Below, piece after piece: positions 39,696-49,146 of a stretch of 64,000 nt of DNA (position 1 is the stretch's first letter; each line of letters begins with the position of its first letter). Both the position numbers and the translations under genes were made by a program. The notes under the pieces were generated by a model, which worked only from the letters and a program-made list of their open reading frames with translations, had not been told where the DNA came from and did not search any database. The DNA is from Mesosutterella faecium (GTDB lineage Bacteria > Pseudomonadota > Gammaproteobacteria > Burkholderiales > Burkholderiaceae_F): positions 992,001 to 1,056,000 of the forward strand of contig NZ_JAKZJU020000001.1 in NCBI RefSeq assembly GCF_022809315.2, given 5' to 3'.

Positions 39696-42035
39696 ATGCG
39701 TCGATCTAGGGTAAACGCTAGTAAAAAAGAAAAAAGAAACGCCGGGCGGCGCCGCGACGCGGAGCCGATGAGCGCCTCGCAGCTCTCGCAGACGGCCTAT
39801 GAAATCGAGACCGTTCTCGGCCGGGCCGGGACTCCGCTTGCCCTCGATGAGATCCTGTCGCTTGTGCGCGACCAGTTCCAGTCGCGCAGCCGCGAGGAGG
39901 TCTCCGCAGGCCTGTCGCGGCTACTCGAGGACGGCGTGGCCGCCGAAGCCGACGGAGGCGCCTACCGGCTCTCGGCCTCGGCCGAGTGGATGGCGGGCAC
40001 GGTGGCCGGCACCCGTTCGGGCCGCGTGTTCTTCGACCCCGACGGGGCCGAGGGGCGCGAGCCTTCGTACGTGTTCCCCCAGGAGCAGGCCGAAAGCGTC
40101 TTCCCGGGAGACCGCGTCCGCGTGGTGAAGCTCGGTCCGGACGGCCGCAGCCGCGTGCTCGTGTCGCTGCGCGAAGTGCTTGAGCACAATACGCGCGAGA
40201 TCGTCGGCACCGTCGAGCAGCGCGGCAAGGACTACTGGCTCAGGCCCGCCGACTGCCGGATCCACGTGCCCGTGCGGCTCAGCGGAGCACCGGCGGTGCC
40301 CGGCCAGGCGGTGGTCGCCGCCGTGATCGCGCAGCCTTCGATCGGCGCGCCCGCCCGGGCCCAGGTGAAGGAGATCCTCGGGTCCGCCGACGACTCTTCG
40401 GTCGAGATCGAGATGGCCGTGCGCCGCTTCGGGCTGCCCGCGCAGTTCTCCGCCGAGGCGCTCGAGCAGGCGAGGGCGCTGCCCGACCACGTGCTGCGGC
40501 GCGACTGCGCCCGGCGGGTGGACCTGCGCGACATCGCCTTCGTCACGATCGACGGCGAGGACGCGAGGGACTTCGACGACGCGGTCTGGTGCGCTCCCCT
40601 CAAGGCGGGCGGCTGGAGGCTGCTCGTGGCGATTGCCGACGTCTCCTGGTACGTCCGGCCCGGCAGCGCCATCGACCGGGCGGCGCAGGAGCGGCTCACC
40701 TCGGTTTATTTCCCGCGGCGGGTGATTCCGATGCTGCCCGTCGAGCTCTCCAACGGGCTGTGCTCGCTCAACCCCGACGTCGACCGCTGCACGCTGGTCT
40801 GCGACGCGGTGATCACGCCCGAAGGCCGGGTGAAGGCCTACCAGTTCTACCACGGCCTCATCCATTCGCACGCGAGGCTCACCTACACCCAGGTCTGGTC
40901 GGCCCTGAAGGGCGAGAAGGAGGGGCGCGACGCGCTGGGCGCGGTGCTGCCCGACGTGCAGAACCTTTATGCGCTCTACAAGGCGCTGGCCGCCGAACGG
41001 GCCCGCCGCGGGGCGATCAGCTTCGAGAGCCGCGAGACTTTCGTGCAGACCGACGACCAGGGCCGCATCACGGCGATCCTGCCGCGCGAGCACAACGACG
41101 CCCACCGGCTCATCGAGGAGGCGATGCTTGTGGCCAATACCTGCGCGGCGGACTTCCTCGTGCGGCGCCGCGCCGAGGGGCTCTTCCGCGTCCACGAGGG
41201 GCCGACCCCCGAGAAGCTCGAGCAGCTGCGGGCGCTCCTTTCGGGCTTCGGGCTGTCGCTGGGGAGCGGCGACAAGCCTACGCCCGCCGACTACGAGGCG
41301 GTCATGCGGCAGGTCCGCGGCACGCCCGACGAGGCGGCGGTGCAGACCGCGCTGCTGCGCAGCATGCAGCGGGCCGTCTACTCGCCCGACGAGCTCGGGC
41401 ACTTCGGGCTCGCCTACGAGTACTATACGCATTTCACCTCGCCGATCCGCCGCTACCCGGATCTGCTTGTGCACCGCGCGATTCACGGCATCCTCACCCG
41501 CCGCCGCTACAGGCCCGAGGTGCTCGTGGGCTGGCCTGAGGCGGCCGAGCAGGGTTTTTCCGCCCGCCCGGGCAGCCACGGCGTGGGGCAGTCCGCGGCG
41601 CAGGCCGCGGCGAAGAAGGGGCCGATGTACAAGACCTGGGCGAGGCTCGGGCGCATGTGCTCGGCCGCGGAGAGGCGCGCCGACGAGGCGAGCCTCGACG
41701 TCACGGCCTGGCTCAAGTGCCGCTACATGGAGGACTACCGCGGCGAGACCTTCGAGGGAACGGTGAGCGCGGTGACGCCCTCGGGCGTCTACGTGACGCT
41801 CAACGACCTCTTTGTCGAGGGCTACGTCCATGTCTCGAACCTCGGCTGGGACTACTACGTGTTCGACGAGTCGAAGTCGACCTTCGAGGGCAGCGCCTCG
41901 GGCGAAGTGATCCGCTGCGGGACGCCGCTTTCGGTGATCGTGAGCGGGGTGGACCTCGACTCGAGGAGCATCGAGTTCATGCGGCGCGACCCGGGCCGCA
42001 AAAAGGGCGCGAGGCGCCTGAGAAACGGCTCGTGA
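39696..42035 (+). CDS. rnr: Ribonuclease R
   Basis: A 3'-5' exoribonuclease of the RNB family, 779 residues from ATG 39696. It has a helix-turn-helix-like N-terminus, cold-shock domains (about 90-230), a catalytic RNB domain with DGEDARDFDDAVW and AHFTSPIRRYPDL-type motif (YTHFTSPIRRYPDLLVHRAIH), and a C-terminal S1 domain (GETFEGTVSAVTPSGVYVTL). It degrades structured RNA in mRNA and rRNA quality control. Start alternatives are TTG 39672 and ATG 39768 (GGAG at 39761). The usual long basic tail is short here (GRKKGARRLRNGS). Confidence 0.93.
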   Translation: MRRSRVNASKKEKRNAGRRRDAEPMSASQLSQTAYEIETVLGRAGTPLALDEILSLVRDQFQSRSREEVSAGLSRLLEDGVAAEADGGAYRLSASAEWMAGTVAGTRSGRVFFDPDGAEGREPSYVFPQEQAESVFPGDRVRVVKLGPDGRSRVLVSLREVLEHNTREIVGTVEQRGKDYWLRPADCRIHVPVRLSGAPAVPGQAVVAAVIAQPSIGAPARAQVKEILGSADDSSVEIEMAVRRFGLPAQFSAEALEQARALPDHVLRRDCARRVDLRDIAFVTIDGEDARDFDDAVWCAPLKAGGWRLLVAIADVSWYVRPGSAIDRAAQERLTSVYFPRRVIPMLPVELSNGLCSLNPDVDRCTLVCDAVITPEGRVKAYQFYHGLIHSHARLTYTQVWSALKGEKEGRDALGAVLPDVQNLYALYKALAAERARRGAISFESRETFVQTDDQGRITAILPREHNDAHRLIEEAMLVANTCAADFLVRRRAEGLFRVHEGPTPEKLEQLRALLSGFGLSLGSGDKPTPADYEAVMRQVRGTPDEAAVQTALLRSMQRAVYSPDELGHFGLAYEYYTHFTSPIRRYPDLLVHRAIHGILTRRRYRPEVLVGWPEAAEQGFSARPGSHGVGQSAAQAAAKKGPMYKTWARLGRMCSAAERRADEASLDVTAWLKCRYMEDYRGETFEGTVSAVTPSGVYVTLNDLFVEGYVHVSNLGWDYYVFDESKSTFEGSASGEVIRCGTPLSVIVSGVDLDSRSIEFMRRDPGRKKGARRLRNGS

Positions 42036-42083
42036 GCCCGGGGCACGGCACAACGACAGGCAAAGGGATAAGGAACAGACGAC

Positions 42084-42863
42084 ATGGCAGACAAGGTGAT
42101 TCTCGCAGGCTTTCACGCCGTCCTCGCCCGGCTTCGGCTCAACCCGAAGACGCTGCGCGAGGTCTACATCGACCGCAGCCGGCACGACCGGCGCATGCAC
42201 GAGCTGTGCGTGCAGCTGCGCGAGGCGGGGCTGCGCCCGATCGAGTCCGACGCGCAGCGGCTGCGGGGGCTTGCGGGCGACGTCCCGCACCAGGGCGTCG
42301 CGGCCGTGGCCGACCGGCTCGAGCGCACGATGAGCTTTGACGAGCTGCTCGATTCCATCAGCGACGAGACGCTGCTGCTCGTGCTCGACGGCGTCACCGA
42401 CCCGCGCAACTTCGGCGCGTGCCTGCGCGTGGCCGACGCGGCCGGAGCGCAGGCGGTGATCGCGCCGCTCAACCGCTCCTCGCACGTGACGCCCGCGGCC
42501 GCGAAGGCGGCCGCCGGCGCCGAGGAGTCGGTGCCCGTGATTTATGTGGTGAACCTCGCCTCGGCGATCGCAGAGCTGCGCGAGGCCGGCGTCACGGTCG
42601 TGGGGACGGCGGGCGAGACCGAGCGCTCGATCTACGACTTCGACCAGAAGAAGGCCTTCGCCTGGGTGCTCGGGTCGGAGGGCGAGGGGCTGCGGCAGCT
42701 CACGCGCCGCCGCTGCGACGCGCTCGCCGCGATCCCGATGAAGGGCTCGGTCGAGTCCCTCAATGTGTCGGTCGCGGCCGGGGTCTGCCTCTTTGAGACG
42801 CTGCGGCAGCGCCTGGGCGGCGCCCCGGGGAAGGTGGACAACGCTTCCCGTGCAAAATTTTGA
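42084..42863 (+). CDS. rlmB: 23S rRNA (guanosine-2'-O)-methyltransferase RlmB
   Basis: A SPOUT (TrmH-family) enzyme making Gm2251. The N-terminal substrate-binding domain (1-85) starts ILAGFHAVLARLRLNPKTLREVYIDRSRHDRR. The trefoil-knot SAM domain has motif 1 DPRNFGACLRVADAAGAQAV, motif 2 VLGSEGEGLRQLTR and motif 3 IPMKGSVESLNVSVAAGVCLFE. 259 residues, normal. It follows rnr by 48 bp as in E. coli rnr-rlmB. Confidence 0.95.
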   Translation: MADKVILAGFHAVLARLRLNPKTLREVYIDRSRHDRRMHELCVQLREAGLRPIESDAQRLRGLAGDVPHQGVAAVADRLERTMSFDELLDSISDETLLLVLDGVTDPRNFGACLRVADAAGAQAVIAPLNRSSHVTPAAAKAAAGAEESVPVIYVVNLASAIAELREAGVTVVGTAGETERSIYDFDQKKAFAWVLGSEGEGLRQLTRRRCDALAAIPMKGSVESLNVSVAAGVCLFETLRQRLGGAPGKVDNASRAKF

Positions 42864-42904
42864 AATTTAGAGTAAAATAACTATCTTTCGTTTGTTAGTC
42901 CTTG

Positions 42905-42935
42905 CCGCACCGGGAGACGCCCTGGGCGGTTTTTT
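42905..42935 (+). promoter_or_regulatory. rpsF leader hairpin with T-run, possible attenuator
   Basis: CCGC-A-CCGGG (42905-42914) folds with CCTGG-GCGG (42921-42929) and is followed by six T residues directly before the rpsF ribosome binding site (AGGAGG, 42941-42946). GCGG can alternatively pair with CCGC (42936-42939) across the T-run. S6:S18-dependent leaders are known upstream of rpsF in many bacteria; whether this is one is inference. Confidence 0.45.
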
Positions 42936-42950
42936 CCGCAAGGAGGATCA

Positions 42951-43379
42951 ATGCGTCACTACGAAATCTGCATCATCGTGCACCCGGATCAGTCCGAGCA
43001 GGTTCCCGCGATGATCGAACGCTACAAGAACCTGGTTGTTGAACAGGGTGGAAAAATCGAACGCATCGAGGACTGGGGCCGCCGCCAGCTCGCCTACCCC
43101 ATCCAGAAGCTCGTGAAGGCTCACTATGTTCTGATGAACATCGAGTGCTCCGATGCGACGCTTGCCGACATTGAAAACAACTTCCGTTTCAACGACGCGA
43201 TCCTTCGCCACCTCGTGGTGAAGACCAAGCACGCCGAGACCGCCCCCTCCCCGATGATGAAGCTCGTCGAGAAGGAAGAGGCGAAGAAGGCCGCCGTCGC
43301 CGCCCGCGCCGTGAAGGCCGCCCACAAGACCGAAGAGGCTGCGTCCGAGGCGAAGCCCGCCGAGGCCGCCGCCGAGTAA
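42951..43379 (+). CDS. rpsF: 30S ribosomal protein S6
   Basis: A 142-residue S6: [57 protein letters not shown] and [14 protein letters not shown] are diagnostic. The tail after 95 is Lys/Ala/Glu-rich and longer than average. S6 pairs with S18 on the 30S platform; both genes are in this operon. AGGAGG precedes the ATG. Confidence 0.97.
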   Translation: MRHYEICIIVHPDQSEQVPAMIERYKNLVVEQGGKIERIEDWGRRQLAYPIQKLVKAHYVLMNIECSDATLADIENNFRFNDAILRHLVVKTKHAETAPSPMMKLVEKEEAKKAAVAARAVKAAHKTEEAASEAKPAEAAAE

Positions 43380-43407
43380 CCGGTCGCAGGGCAGCGCTGG
43401 TCCAGCG

Positions 43408-43692
43408 GTGAACACGCTCGTCCTTGACGGCACCATCGTAAAGCGCGAAGAAGCGCGCTACACGCCGTCGGGTCTGCAGGTGTTCGAGGGAGTGCTCCGC
43501 CATGAGGGAGAAGTCCGGGAAGCCGGAGGGATCCGAAAGCTCGAGTTCGAGTGCATGGTGGTGGCGTTCGGCGAAACGGCCGCGAGGCTCCAGAGCCTGG
43601 AGCTTCCCGCCCGGGTGGTCCTGAAGGGCTACATCTCGCCGCGGTCCCGCCGCACGCAGCGTCTGCTTGTTTACATAACGGATTTCAATTAG
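43408..43692 (+). CDS. priB: Primosomal replication protein N (PriB)
   Basis: A 94-residue single OB-fold protein starting from GTG 43408: [32 protein letters not shown]...[11 protein letters not shown]...[24 protein letters not shown]. PriB stabilises PriA on forked DNA in replication restart. Its place between rpsF and rpsR is a beta/gammaproteobacterial hallmark. No ATG fits, so the GTG start is well supported. Confidence 0.93.
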   Translation: MNTLVLDGTIVKREEARYTPSGLQVFEGVLRHEGEVREAGGIRKLEFECMVVAFGETAARLQSLELPARVVLKGYISPRSRRTQRLLVYITDFN

Positions 43693-43702
43693 GAGTATCA
43701 AA

Positions 43703-43975
43703 ATGGCTTTTGGTTCCAGGGGTCGTTCTGGCGGCCGCCAGTCTTCCCAGGGCAACGCCCTTTTCAAGCGTAAGAAGTTCTGCCGCTTCACCGCGGCCCA
43801 CGTCGAGCAGATCGATTACAAGGATATCGACACGCTGCGCGATTTCATCCAGGACAACGGCAAGATCATGCCGGCCCGCCTGACCGGCACGAGGGCGATC
43901 TACCAGCGCCAGCTCGACACCGCCATCAAGCGCGCCCGCTTCCTCGCCCTGCTGCCCTACACCGACAACCAGTAA
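43703..43975 (+). CDS. rpsR: 30S ribosomal protein S18
   Basis: A 90-residue S18: [73 protein letters not shown] is near-canonical. The N-terminus is slightly longer and Gly/Arg-rich. It pairs with S6. AGGAG lies upstream (43692-43696). Confidence 0.97.
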   Translation: MAFGSRGRSGGRQSSQGNALFKRKKFCRFTAAHVEQIDYKDIDTLRDFIQDNGKIMPARLTGTRAIYQRQLDTAIKRARFLALLPYTDNQ

Positions 43976-43993
43976 TACCGGGGAGACATTCAA

Positions 43994-44446
43994 ATGCAAG
44001 TCATTCTGCTTGAGAACATTCATCACCTCGGCAACCTCGGCGACGTGGTCAAGGTGAAGGACGGCTACGGCCGCAACTTCCTGATCCCCCAGGGTCATGC
44101 GAAGCGCGCCACGAAGGCCGCCATCGCTGAGTTCGAAGCCCGCCGCGCTGAGCTCGAGAAGGCTCAGGCCGAGCGCCTCGCCAACGCGAAGGCCCTCGCT
44201 GAGAAGCTGAACGGCACGAGCCTCACGATCGCCTCCAAGGCGGGCGTGGACGGCCGCCTGTTCGGCTCCGTCACCAACTCCGACGTGGCCGAGGCCCTCG
44301 GCAAGCTCGGCTTCAGCATCAAGAAGAGCCAGGTCCGCACGCCGCTTGGCATGATCAAGGCCGTGGGCGAGTATCCGCTCACGATCGCCCTGCTCAACAA
44401 CGAAGTGACTGCCGACATTACCGTGCAGGTCGTTGCCGACGAGTAA
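43994..44446 (+). CDS. rplI: 50S ribosomal protein L9
   Basis: A 150-residue L9 with the N-terminal domain [40 protein letters not shown], a long connecting helix (about 45-75), and the C-terminal RNA-binding domain ([16 protein letters not shown]). Full length. It ends the rpsF operon; a terminator follows at 44487-44531. Confidence 0.97.
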   Translation: MQVILLENIHHLGNLGDVVKVKDGYGRNFLIPQGHAKRATKAAIAEFEARRAELEKAQAERLANAKALAEKLNGTSLTIASKAGVDGRLFGSVTNSDVAEALGKLGFSIKKSQVRTPLGMIKAVGEYPLTIALLNNEVTADITVQVVADE

Positions 44447-44486
44447 TCGGATGCCGCGCCCCCTCCTCTGAGGGGACCGCGCAGAG

Positions 44487-44531
44487 GCTGGAAGAATTTC
44501 CCGCGGCAGCGGGGGCTCTTCCAGCTTTTTT
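44487..44531 (+). terminator. Terminator after rplI, followed by a second hairpin
   Basis: GCTGGAAGA (44487-44495) pairs with TCTTCCAGC (44517-44525), then six T residues. A second perfect 10-bp hairpin GCCCCGAAGC/GCTTCGGGGC follows at 44538-44562; it lacks a T-run and its role is unclear. Confidence 0.8.
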
Positions 44532-44684
44532 CTTTTGGCCCCGAAGCTCTTCGCTTCGGGGCATGGTTTAAGATAGGAGTCCGCCGCTGCGCTTCGCCGC
44601 CGATTCCGCGCGAAGGGCCGGGGGGACCCCGTCCTCAGCCCCCCTTTTTTCCTCTCTTAACAGCGTACCGGAAGGAGTCAACAG

Positions 44685-46109
44685 ATGCCTGAGCAGCAGG
44701 ACAAGCACGCGCAGCCGCAGGGTGCGGTTCGGGTGCCGCCCAACTCGATTGACAGCGAGCAGACCATTCTGGGCGGCCTCATGCTGAACTCCGAGGCCTT
44801 CGACCAGATCTCGGACGTGATCACCGCCGAGGACTTCTACCGCGCCGACCACCGGATCATCTTTGAGGCGATCACCTCGCTGCACACGCGCGGCGAGCCC
44901 GCCGACGTCCTCACGGTCTTCAACGAGCTCGAGCGCAGCGGGCGCTCGGAGGCGGCCGGCGGCAGGCCCTACCTCATCTCGCTCACCACGAACTCGCTGG
45001 GCGCGGCCAACATCCGCCAGTACGCGCAGATCGTGCGCGACTGCTCGATGCTGCGGCAGCTGATCAGCGCGGGCGACCAGATCGTGAGCTCGGCGCTCGC
45101 CCCGAACGGCCGCGAAACGAAGGACATCATCGACGACGCCGAGCGGCTTGTGCTGCAGATCAACGAGAAGGCCGACCGGGGCGGAAAAGGCTTCGTGCGG
45201 ATCAACAAGCTCGCGGCGAACGTCTCGGACGTGATCGCGGACCGCTACCGCACGCACTCCTCCAATGACGTGACCGGGATCCCGACCGGGTACCGCTTCT
45301 TGGACCTCCAGACCTCCGGCATGCAGCCCGGCGACCTCATCATCATCGCCGGCCGCCCCTCGATGGGCAAGACCGCGCTCGCGCTCAACATCGCCGAGCA
45401 CGTCGCTTTTGCGGGGCGGGCGAGCTGGCCTGTGGCGGTCTTTTCCATGGAAATGAGCGGCGAGCAACTCGCGATGCGCCTGATCTGCTCGCACGGGCGG
45501 CTTGACGCGCAGAAGGTGCGCCGCGGCCGCCTCGACGAGGACGGCGAATGGGACCGCTTCACCACGGCGGTGGCCGACATGGAGAAGGCGCCGCTTTACA
45601 TCGACGACACGCCGGGCCTCAACGTGACCTCGCTGCGCAGCCGCGCGCGCCGCCTGATGACGATCACCGGCCAGCTCGGCCTGATCGTGGTCGACTACCT
45701 GCAGCTCATGTCGGGCTCCGGGAGGTCGCGCGAGGAGAACCGCGCCACCGAGATCTCGGAAATCTCCCGCGGCCTGAAGAGCCTCGCCAAGGAGCTGCGC
45801 GTGCCGGTGATCGCGCTCTCGCAGCTCAACCGCTCGGTGGACTCCCGCCCCGACAAGCGGCCCGTGATGTCGGACCTTCGCGAGTCGGGCGCCATCGAAC
45901 AGGACGCGGACGTGATCATGTTCATCTACCGCGACTGGGTCTACAACAAGGACTCTGATCCCACCGAGGCGGAGGTGATCATCGGCAAGCAGCGCAACGG
46001 CCCCATCGGCACCGTGAAGCTCACCTTCAACGGCAAGTACACGTCGTTTGAAACCCGCGTGGAGGCGCCCGAAGGCTACATTCCCGACGACGTGCCGCGC
46101 GAGGGCTGA
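44685..46109 (+). CDS. dnaB: Replicative DNA helicase DnaB
   Basis: A 474-residue hexameric helicase. The N-terminal primase-interacting domain (VPPNSIDSEQTILGGLMLN) leads to a RecA-like domain with Walker A GRPSMGKTALA (from Gly223), Walker B LGLIVVDYLQLM, and the C-terminal RNGPIGTVKLTFNGKYTSFE. No intein is present. GGAAGGAG precedes the ATG. Position after rplI is conserved in proteobacteria. Confidence 0.97.
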   Translation: MPEQQDKHAQPQGAVRVPPNSIDSEQTILGGLMLNSEAFDQISDVITAEDFYRADHRIIFEAITSLHTRGEPADVLTVFNELERSGRSEAAGGRPYLISLTTNSLGAANIRQYAQIVRDCSMLRQLISAGDQIVSSALAPNGRETKDIIDDAERLVLQINEKADRGGKGFVRINKLAANVSDVIADRYRTHSSNDVTGIPTGYRFLDLQTSGMQPGDLIIIAGRPSMGKTALALNIAEHVAFAGRASWPVAVFSMEMSGEQLAMRLICSHGRLDAQKVRRGRLDEDGEWDRFTTAVADMEKAPLYIDDTPGLNVTSLRSRARRLMTITGQLGLIVVDYLQLMSGSGRSREENRATEISEISRGLKSLAKELRVPVIALSQLNRSVDSRPDKRPVMSDLRESGAIEQDADVIMFIYRDWVYNKDSDPTEAEVIIGKQRNGPIGTVKLTFNGKYTSFETRVEAPEGYIPDDVPREG

Positions 46110-46147
46110 CACAGAGGCCGCCCTCACCACCTAAGGACAGAAACGCT

Positions 46148-46972
46148 ATGGAATACTTCCTCTATCTCATCGCCCTGGCGCTGATCGCGGTCGGCATGGC
46201 GGGCACGCTCATCCCCGCGATTCCGGGGCTGCCGCTCATCTTTGCGGGCGGCTGGCTCATCGCCTGGGCGAGCGGCTACACGCTTCTTGGCGTGAGCAGC
46301 GTGGTCATCCTCGCCCTGCTCGCGGCGGTGGGCGTCGGAATCGACTTCCTCGCGCAGTTTCTCGGCGCGAAAAAGGCGGGGGCGAGCCGCGCGGGCCTGT
46401 GGGGCGCGGCGGCTGGCACGCTGCTCGGGCTCTTCACCGGCGTGGTGGGCATCGTCTTTTTCCCGCTCATCGGCGCGGTGACGGGCGAAATCATCGCCGG
46501 ACGCGACATGCTCAAGGCGGGCACGGTCGGCATCGCGACCTGGATCGGCATGGCCGTGGGCATCGGCGTGAAGATCGCGCTCGCCTTCACGATGCTAGCC
46601 CTCATTCTCTTTAGCTCCATCACCAACTCTGCGCTCGGCCACTTCCTGAAGGGCGGCAGCACGGCCTCCTCCACGTCGGCCGCCGTGCCGCAGGCTCCGG
46701 CCGAGGCGGCGCCGCTTGAGGCCTACCCTGGAAAGCCCGAGCCGCGCCGCGCCTACAGACAGGCGGCCTCCGGCGAGGCCTCCTCCGCAGAGGCCTCTTC
46801 GCCTGCCGCGCAGGGCAGCTCCCCGGCCGCGGACGAGATCGCGGTGCGGCCGGCCGAGCCCCAGCCTGGCGCGGCGCAGCCCCAGGCGCCTGCGGCATCC
46901 GCGGGCGAAGCCGCCCAGGGCCAGCCTGCTGCCCCTGCGGCGCAGGCCGCCTCTCCGGCTGCCGCTCCGTAA
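46148..46972 (+). CDS. DUF456 membrane protein
   Basis: A 274-residue inner-membrane protein. The first 165 residues contain about five helices with the DUF456 features MAGTLIPAIPGLPLIFAGGWLIAW, GAKKAGASRAGLWGAAAGTLLGLFTG and FFPLIGAVTGEIIAGRDMLKAG. The last 105 residues are a low-complexity Ala/Pro/Ser/Glu tail that is not part of the family. Function unknown. It follows dnaB by 38 bp and converges on the PhoH gene, with a terminator between. Confidence 0.85.
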   Translation: MEYFLYLIALALIAVGMAGTLIPAIPGLPLIFAGGWLIAWASGYTLLGVSSVVILALLAAVGVGIDFLAQFLGAKKAGASRAGLWGAAAGTLLGLFTGVVGIVFFPLIGAVTGEIIAGRDMLKAGTVGIATWIGMAVGIGVKIALAFTMLALILFSSITNSALGHFLKGGSTASSTSAAVPQAPAEAAPLEAYPGKPEPRRAYRQAASGEASSAEASSPAAQGSSPAADEIAVRPAEPQPGAAQPQAPAASAGEAAQGQPAAPAAQAASPAAAP

Positions 46973-47044
46973 AAAGCTCGGGCGGCTCCGGCCCCCGCCC
47001 TTTTTCCCTTTTTCCGGCCGCCGGGGCCGGGGAATAAAAACAGA

Positions 47045-47077
47045 CCGCCCCGCGCTTTTTGGCGCGGGGCGGATTTT
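47045..47077. terminator. Bidirectional terminator between DUF456 and PhoH genes
   Basis: CCGCCCCGCGC (47045-47055), short T-rich loop, GCGCGGGGCGG (47062-47072), then ATTTT. It has 11 perfect base pairs between two convergent genes. Confidence 0.8.
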
Positions 47078-47127
47078 CTATGGCTGCGGGGCGGGGAAGG
47101 CGGGCCTGACGCTTCCTCTCCGGCTTT

Positions 47128-48897
47128 TCAAAGCACCGAGGAGGCGAAGTCCGCGAGCCTGCTTCTCTCGCCGCGCTCGAGGGTGATGTGCCCGGCGTGC
47201 GCCCAGCCCTTGAAGCGGTCCACGACGAAGGTGAGCCCCGAGCTGCCCTCGGTGAGGTAGGGCGTGTCGATCTGAGAAATGTTGCCCATGCAGACGATCT
47301 TCGTGCCCGGGCCCGCGCGCGTGATGAGGGTCTTCATCTGCTTGGGCGAGAGGTTCTGCGCCTCGTCGATGATGAGGAAGCGGTTCTGGAAGGTGCGGCC
47401 GCGCATGAAGCTCATCGACTTCACGCGGATCCTCGAGCGGATCAGGTCGGCTGCGGCGTCGTGCCCCCAGCTGCCGGAGGCGGGGTCTGTGCGGTTGAGC
47501 ACCTCAAGGTTGTCGTCGAGCGCTCCCATCCAGGGCAGCATCTTCTCCTCTTCGGTTCCGGGCAGGAAGCCGATGTCCTCGCCCACGGACACGGTCGCGC
47601 GGGTGAAGATGATTTCCGTGTAGCGCCGCTCGTCCAGGGTCTGCGTGAGCGCGGCGGCGAGCGTGAGGAGGGTCTTGCCCGTGCCGGCCTGCCCGAGCAG
47701 GGTGACGAAGTCGATCTCGGGGTTGAGCAGCAGGTTGAGCGCGAAGTTCTGGTCGCGGTTGCGCGCCGTGATGCCCCAGACCGCGTTTTTCGGCTGCGTG
47801 TAGGACCGGAGCGAGCGGAACACGGCCTCGTCGCGGTCCACCGAGGCCACGATGCCCTCGAAGCCGCCCGGGGCCCCCTCGGTGTAGACGAACTCGTTCA
47901 CGAACATGCTGCGCACGAGCGGGCCCTTCACGCGGTACCAGGTGCTGCCGTCCTTCTGCCAGGACTTGAGCCCGCTGCCGTGGGTTTCCCAGAAGTCGGC
48001 CGGCAGCGCGAGCTTGCCCGTGTAGAGCAGGTCGGTGTCGTCGATCGCCTTGTCGTTGAAGTAGTCTTCCGCGGGCAGCCCGAGCGTGGCCGCCTTGATG
48101 CGCATGTTGATGTCTTTGGAGACAAGCACCACCGTGCGGTCCTTGCATTCGGCGGCCAGGCCTGCGACGCACTTGAGGATTTCGTTGTCTCCGCTGCCCG
48201 TGCTGATGTAGCCGGGGAGGTCTCCCGCGGGCTTGAAGGAGCGGGTCTGGCAGTAAAGCCGGCCGGTCGCCTCGCGGTTGCCCAGCGCGTTGAGGGGAAT
48301 CCCCTCGTTCAGGTCCGGGTACCCGGCGGCCTCCATCAGCTGGTCGATCGTGCGCGAGACCTGCCGGGCGTTGCGCGCGATGTCGCTCATGCCGGTCTTG
48401 TGGCGGTCGAGCTCCTCGAGCGAGGTGATCGGCAGGAACACGTCGTGCTCCTCGAAGCGAAAGAGACAGGACGGATCGTGCAGGAGCACATTGGTGTCGA
48501 GCGCGAAGAGCCGCTTCGAGCCCGCTTCCATGCGGGCGCGGCGCCGCCGCACGACAAGCGGCGAGACTTTTTTCTGAGCCTGGGCCGCCAGAGGCGCAAA
48601 GCCCGGGGCCTGCTCCGGCAAGGACTTTCCCGCCGCGGGCTTCTTCGCCGCGGCCGGGCTCTTCGGCGAGGGCTTCCCTGCGGCAGCGGCGGGCTTGGAG
48701 CGCGCGCTCTTTTTCGGCGCCCTCGGAGCCTTGGGCGCCGTGAGCAGCGCCGCCTGCCTGGCCCCGGCCCGGGCTTTCCCGCGGGGCGGAGCCGCAGGCT
48801 TCTCGGCGGGCTTCGGATCCGCGAGCTCGAGGTCGTTCTTGCTGTCGTAATCGGAAAGGATGTCGCCCAGGGCTTTGGGCGAAGAAGGCAGGGGCAT
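47128..48897 (-). CDS. PIN domain-PhoH ATPase fusion (PhoH2 type)
   Basis: A 589-residue protein. It has a low-complexity Lys/Ala/Pro linker (about 15-120), a PIN nuclease domain (about 128-265) with LFALDTNVLLHD, SLEELDRHK and LVSKDINMRIKA acidic residues, then a PhoH ATPase domain with Walker A GQAGTGKT and Walker B LIIDEAQNLSPKQMKTLITR. PIN-PhoH proteins couple RNA unwinding to cleavage. ATG 48897 was chosen (CCGGAG upstream); TTG 48924 is also open. It stands alone between dnaB-DUF456 and hom. Confidence 0.88.
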   Translation of the reverse strand: MPLPSSPKALGDILSDYDSKNDLELADPKPAEKPAAPPRGKARAGARQAALLTAPKAPRAPKKSARSKPAAAAGKPSPKSPAAAKKPAAGKSLPEQAPGFAPLAAQAQKKVSPLVVRRRRARMEAGSKRLFALDTNVLLHDPSCLFRFEEHDVFLPITSLEELDRHKTGMSDIARNARQVSRTIDQLMEAAGYPDLNEGIPLNALGNREATGRLYCQTRSFKPAGDLPGYISTGSGDNEILKCVAGLAAECKDRTVVLVSKDINMRIKAATLGLPAEDYFNDKAIDDTDLLYTGKLALPADFWETHGSGLKSWQKDGSTWYRVKGPLVRSMFVNEFVYTEGAPGGFEGIVASVDRDEAVFRSLRSYTQPKNAVWGITARNRDQNFALNLLLNPEIDFVTLLGQAGTGKTLLTLAAALTQTLDERRYTEIIFTRATVSVGEDIGFLPGTEEEKMLPWMGALDDNLEVLNRTDPASGSWGHDAAADLIRSRIRVKSMSFMRGRTFQNRFLIIDEAQNLSPKQMKTLITRAGPGTKIVCMGNISQIDTPYLTEGSSGLTFVVDRFKGWAHAGHITLERGERSRLADFASSVL

Positions 48898-49146
48898 GGA
48901 GGACTCCGGTTTCAAAACGCGCAATGCTGCTTAAGGGGAACTATAACGCTTCAGCGGGGCCAGGCGCAGGCCCCGGGCTGCGGAAGGCGGATCCGCTCTC
49001 CACCCCGGGCCGAGCCATATTTGGTACGATTTTCTCCTGCAGCGTCTTCAAAATTACAGAAAGCCCCGGACAGGCACGCGGGCTTCCGCTTCATTTTCTG
49101 CGGCGGCAGCGGCGGCCCCGGCGGCTCAGGGGGAAAAGGCATCGGT

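Noticed and set aside
47188..49146. Open frame continuing upstream of hom
   Set aside because: It runs antisense through the PIN-PhoH gene. The homoserine dehydrogenase N-terminus fits ATG 49147.
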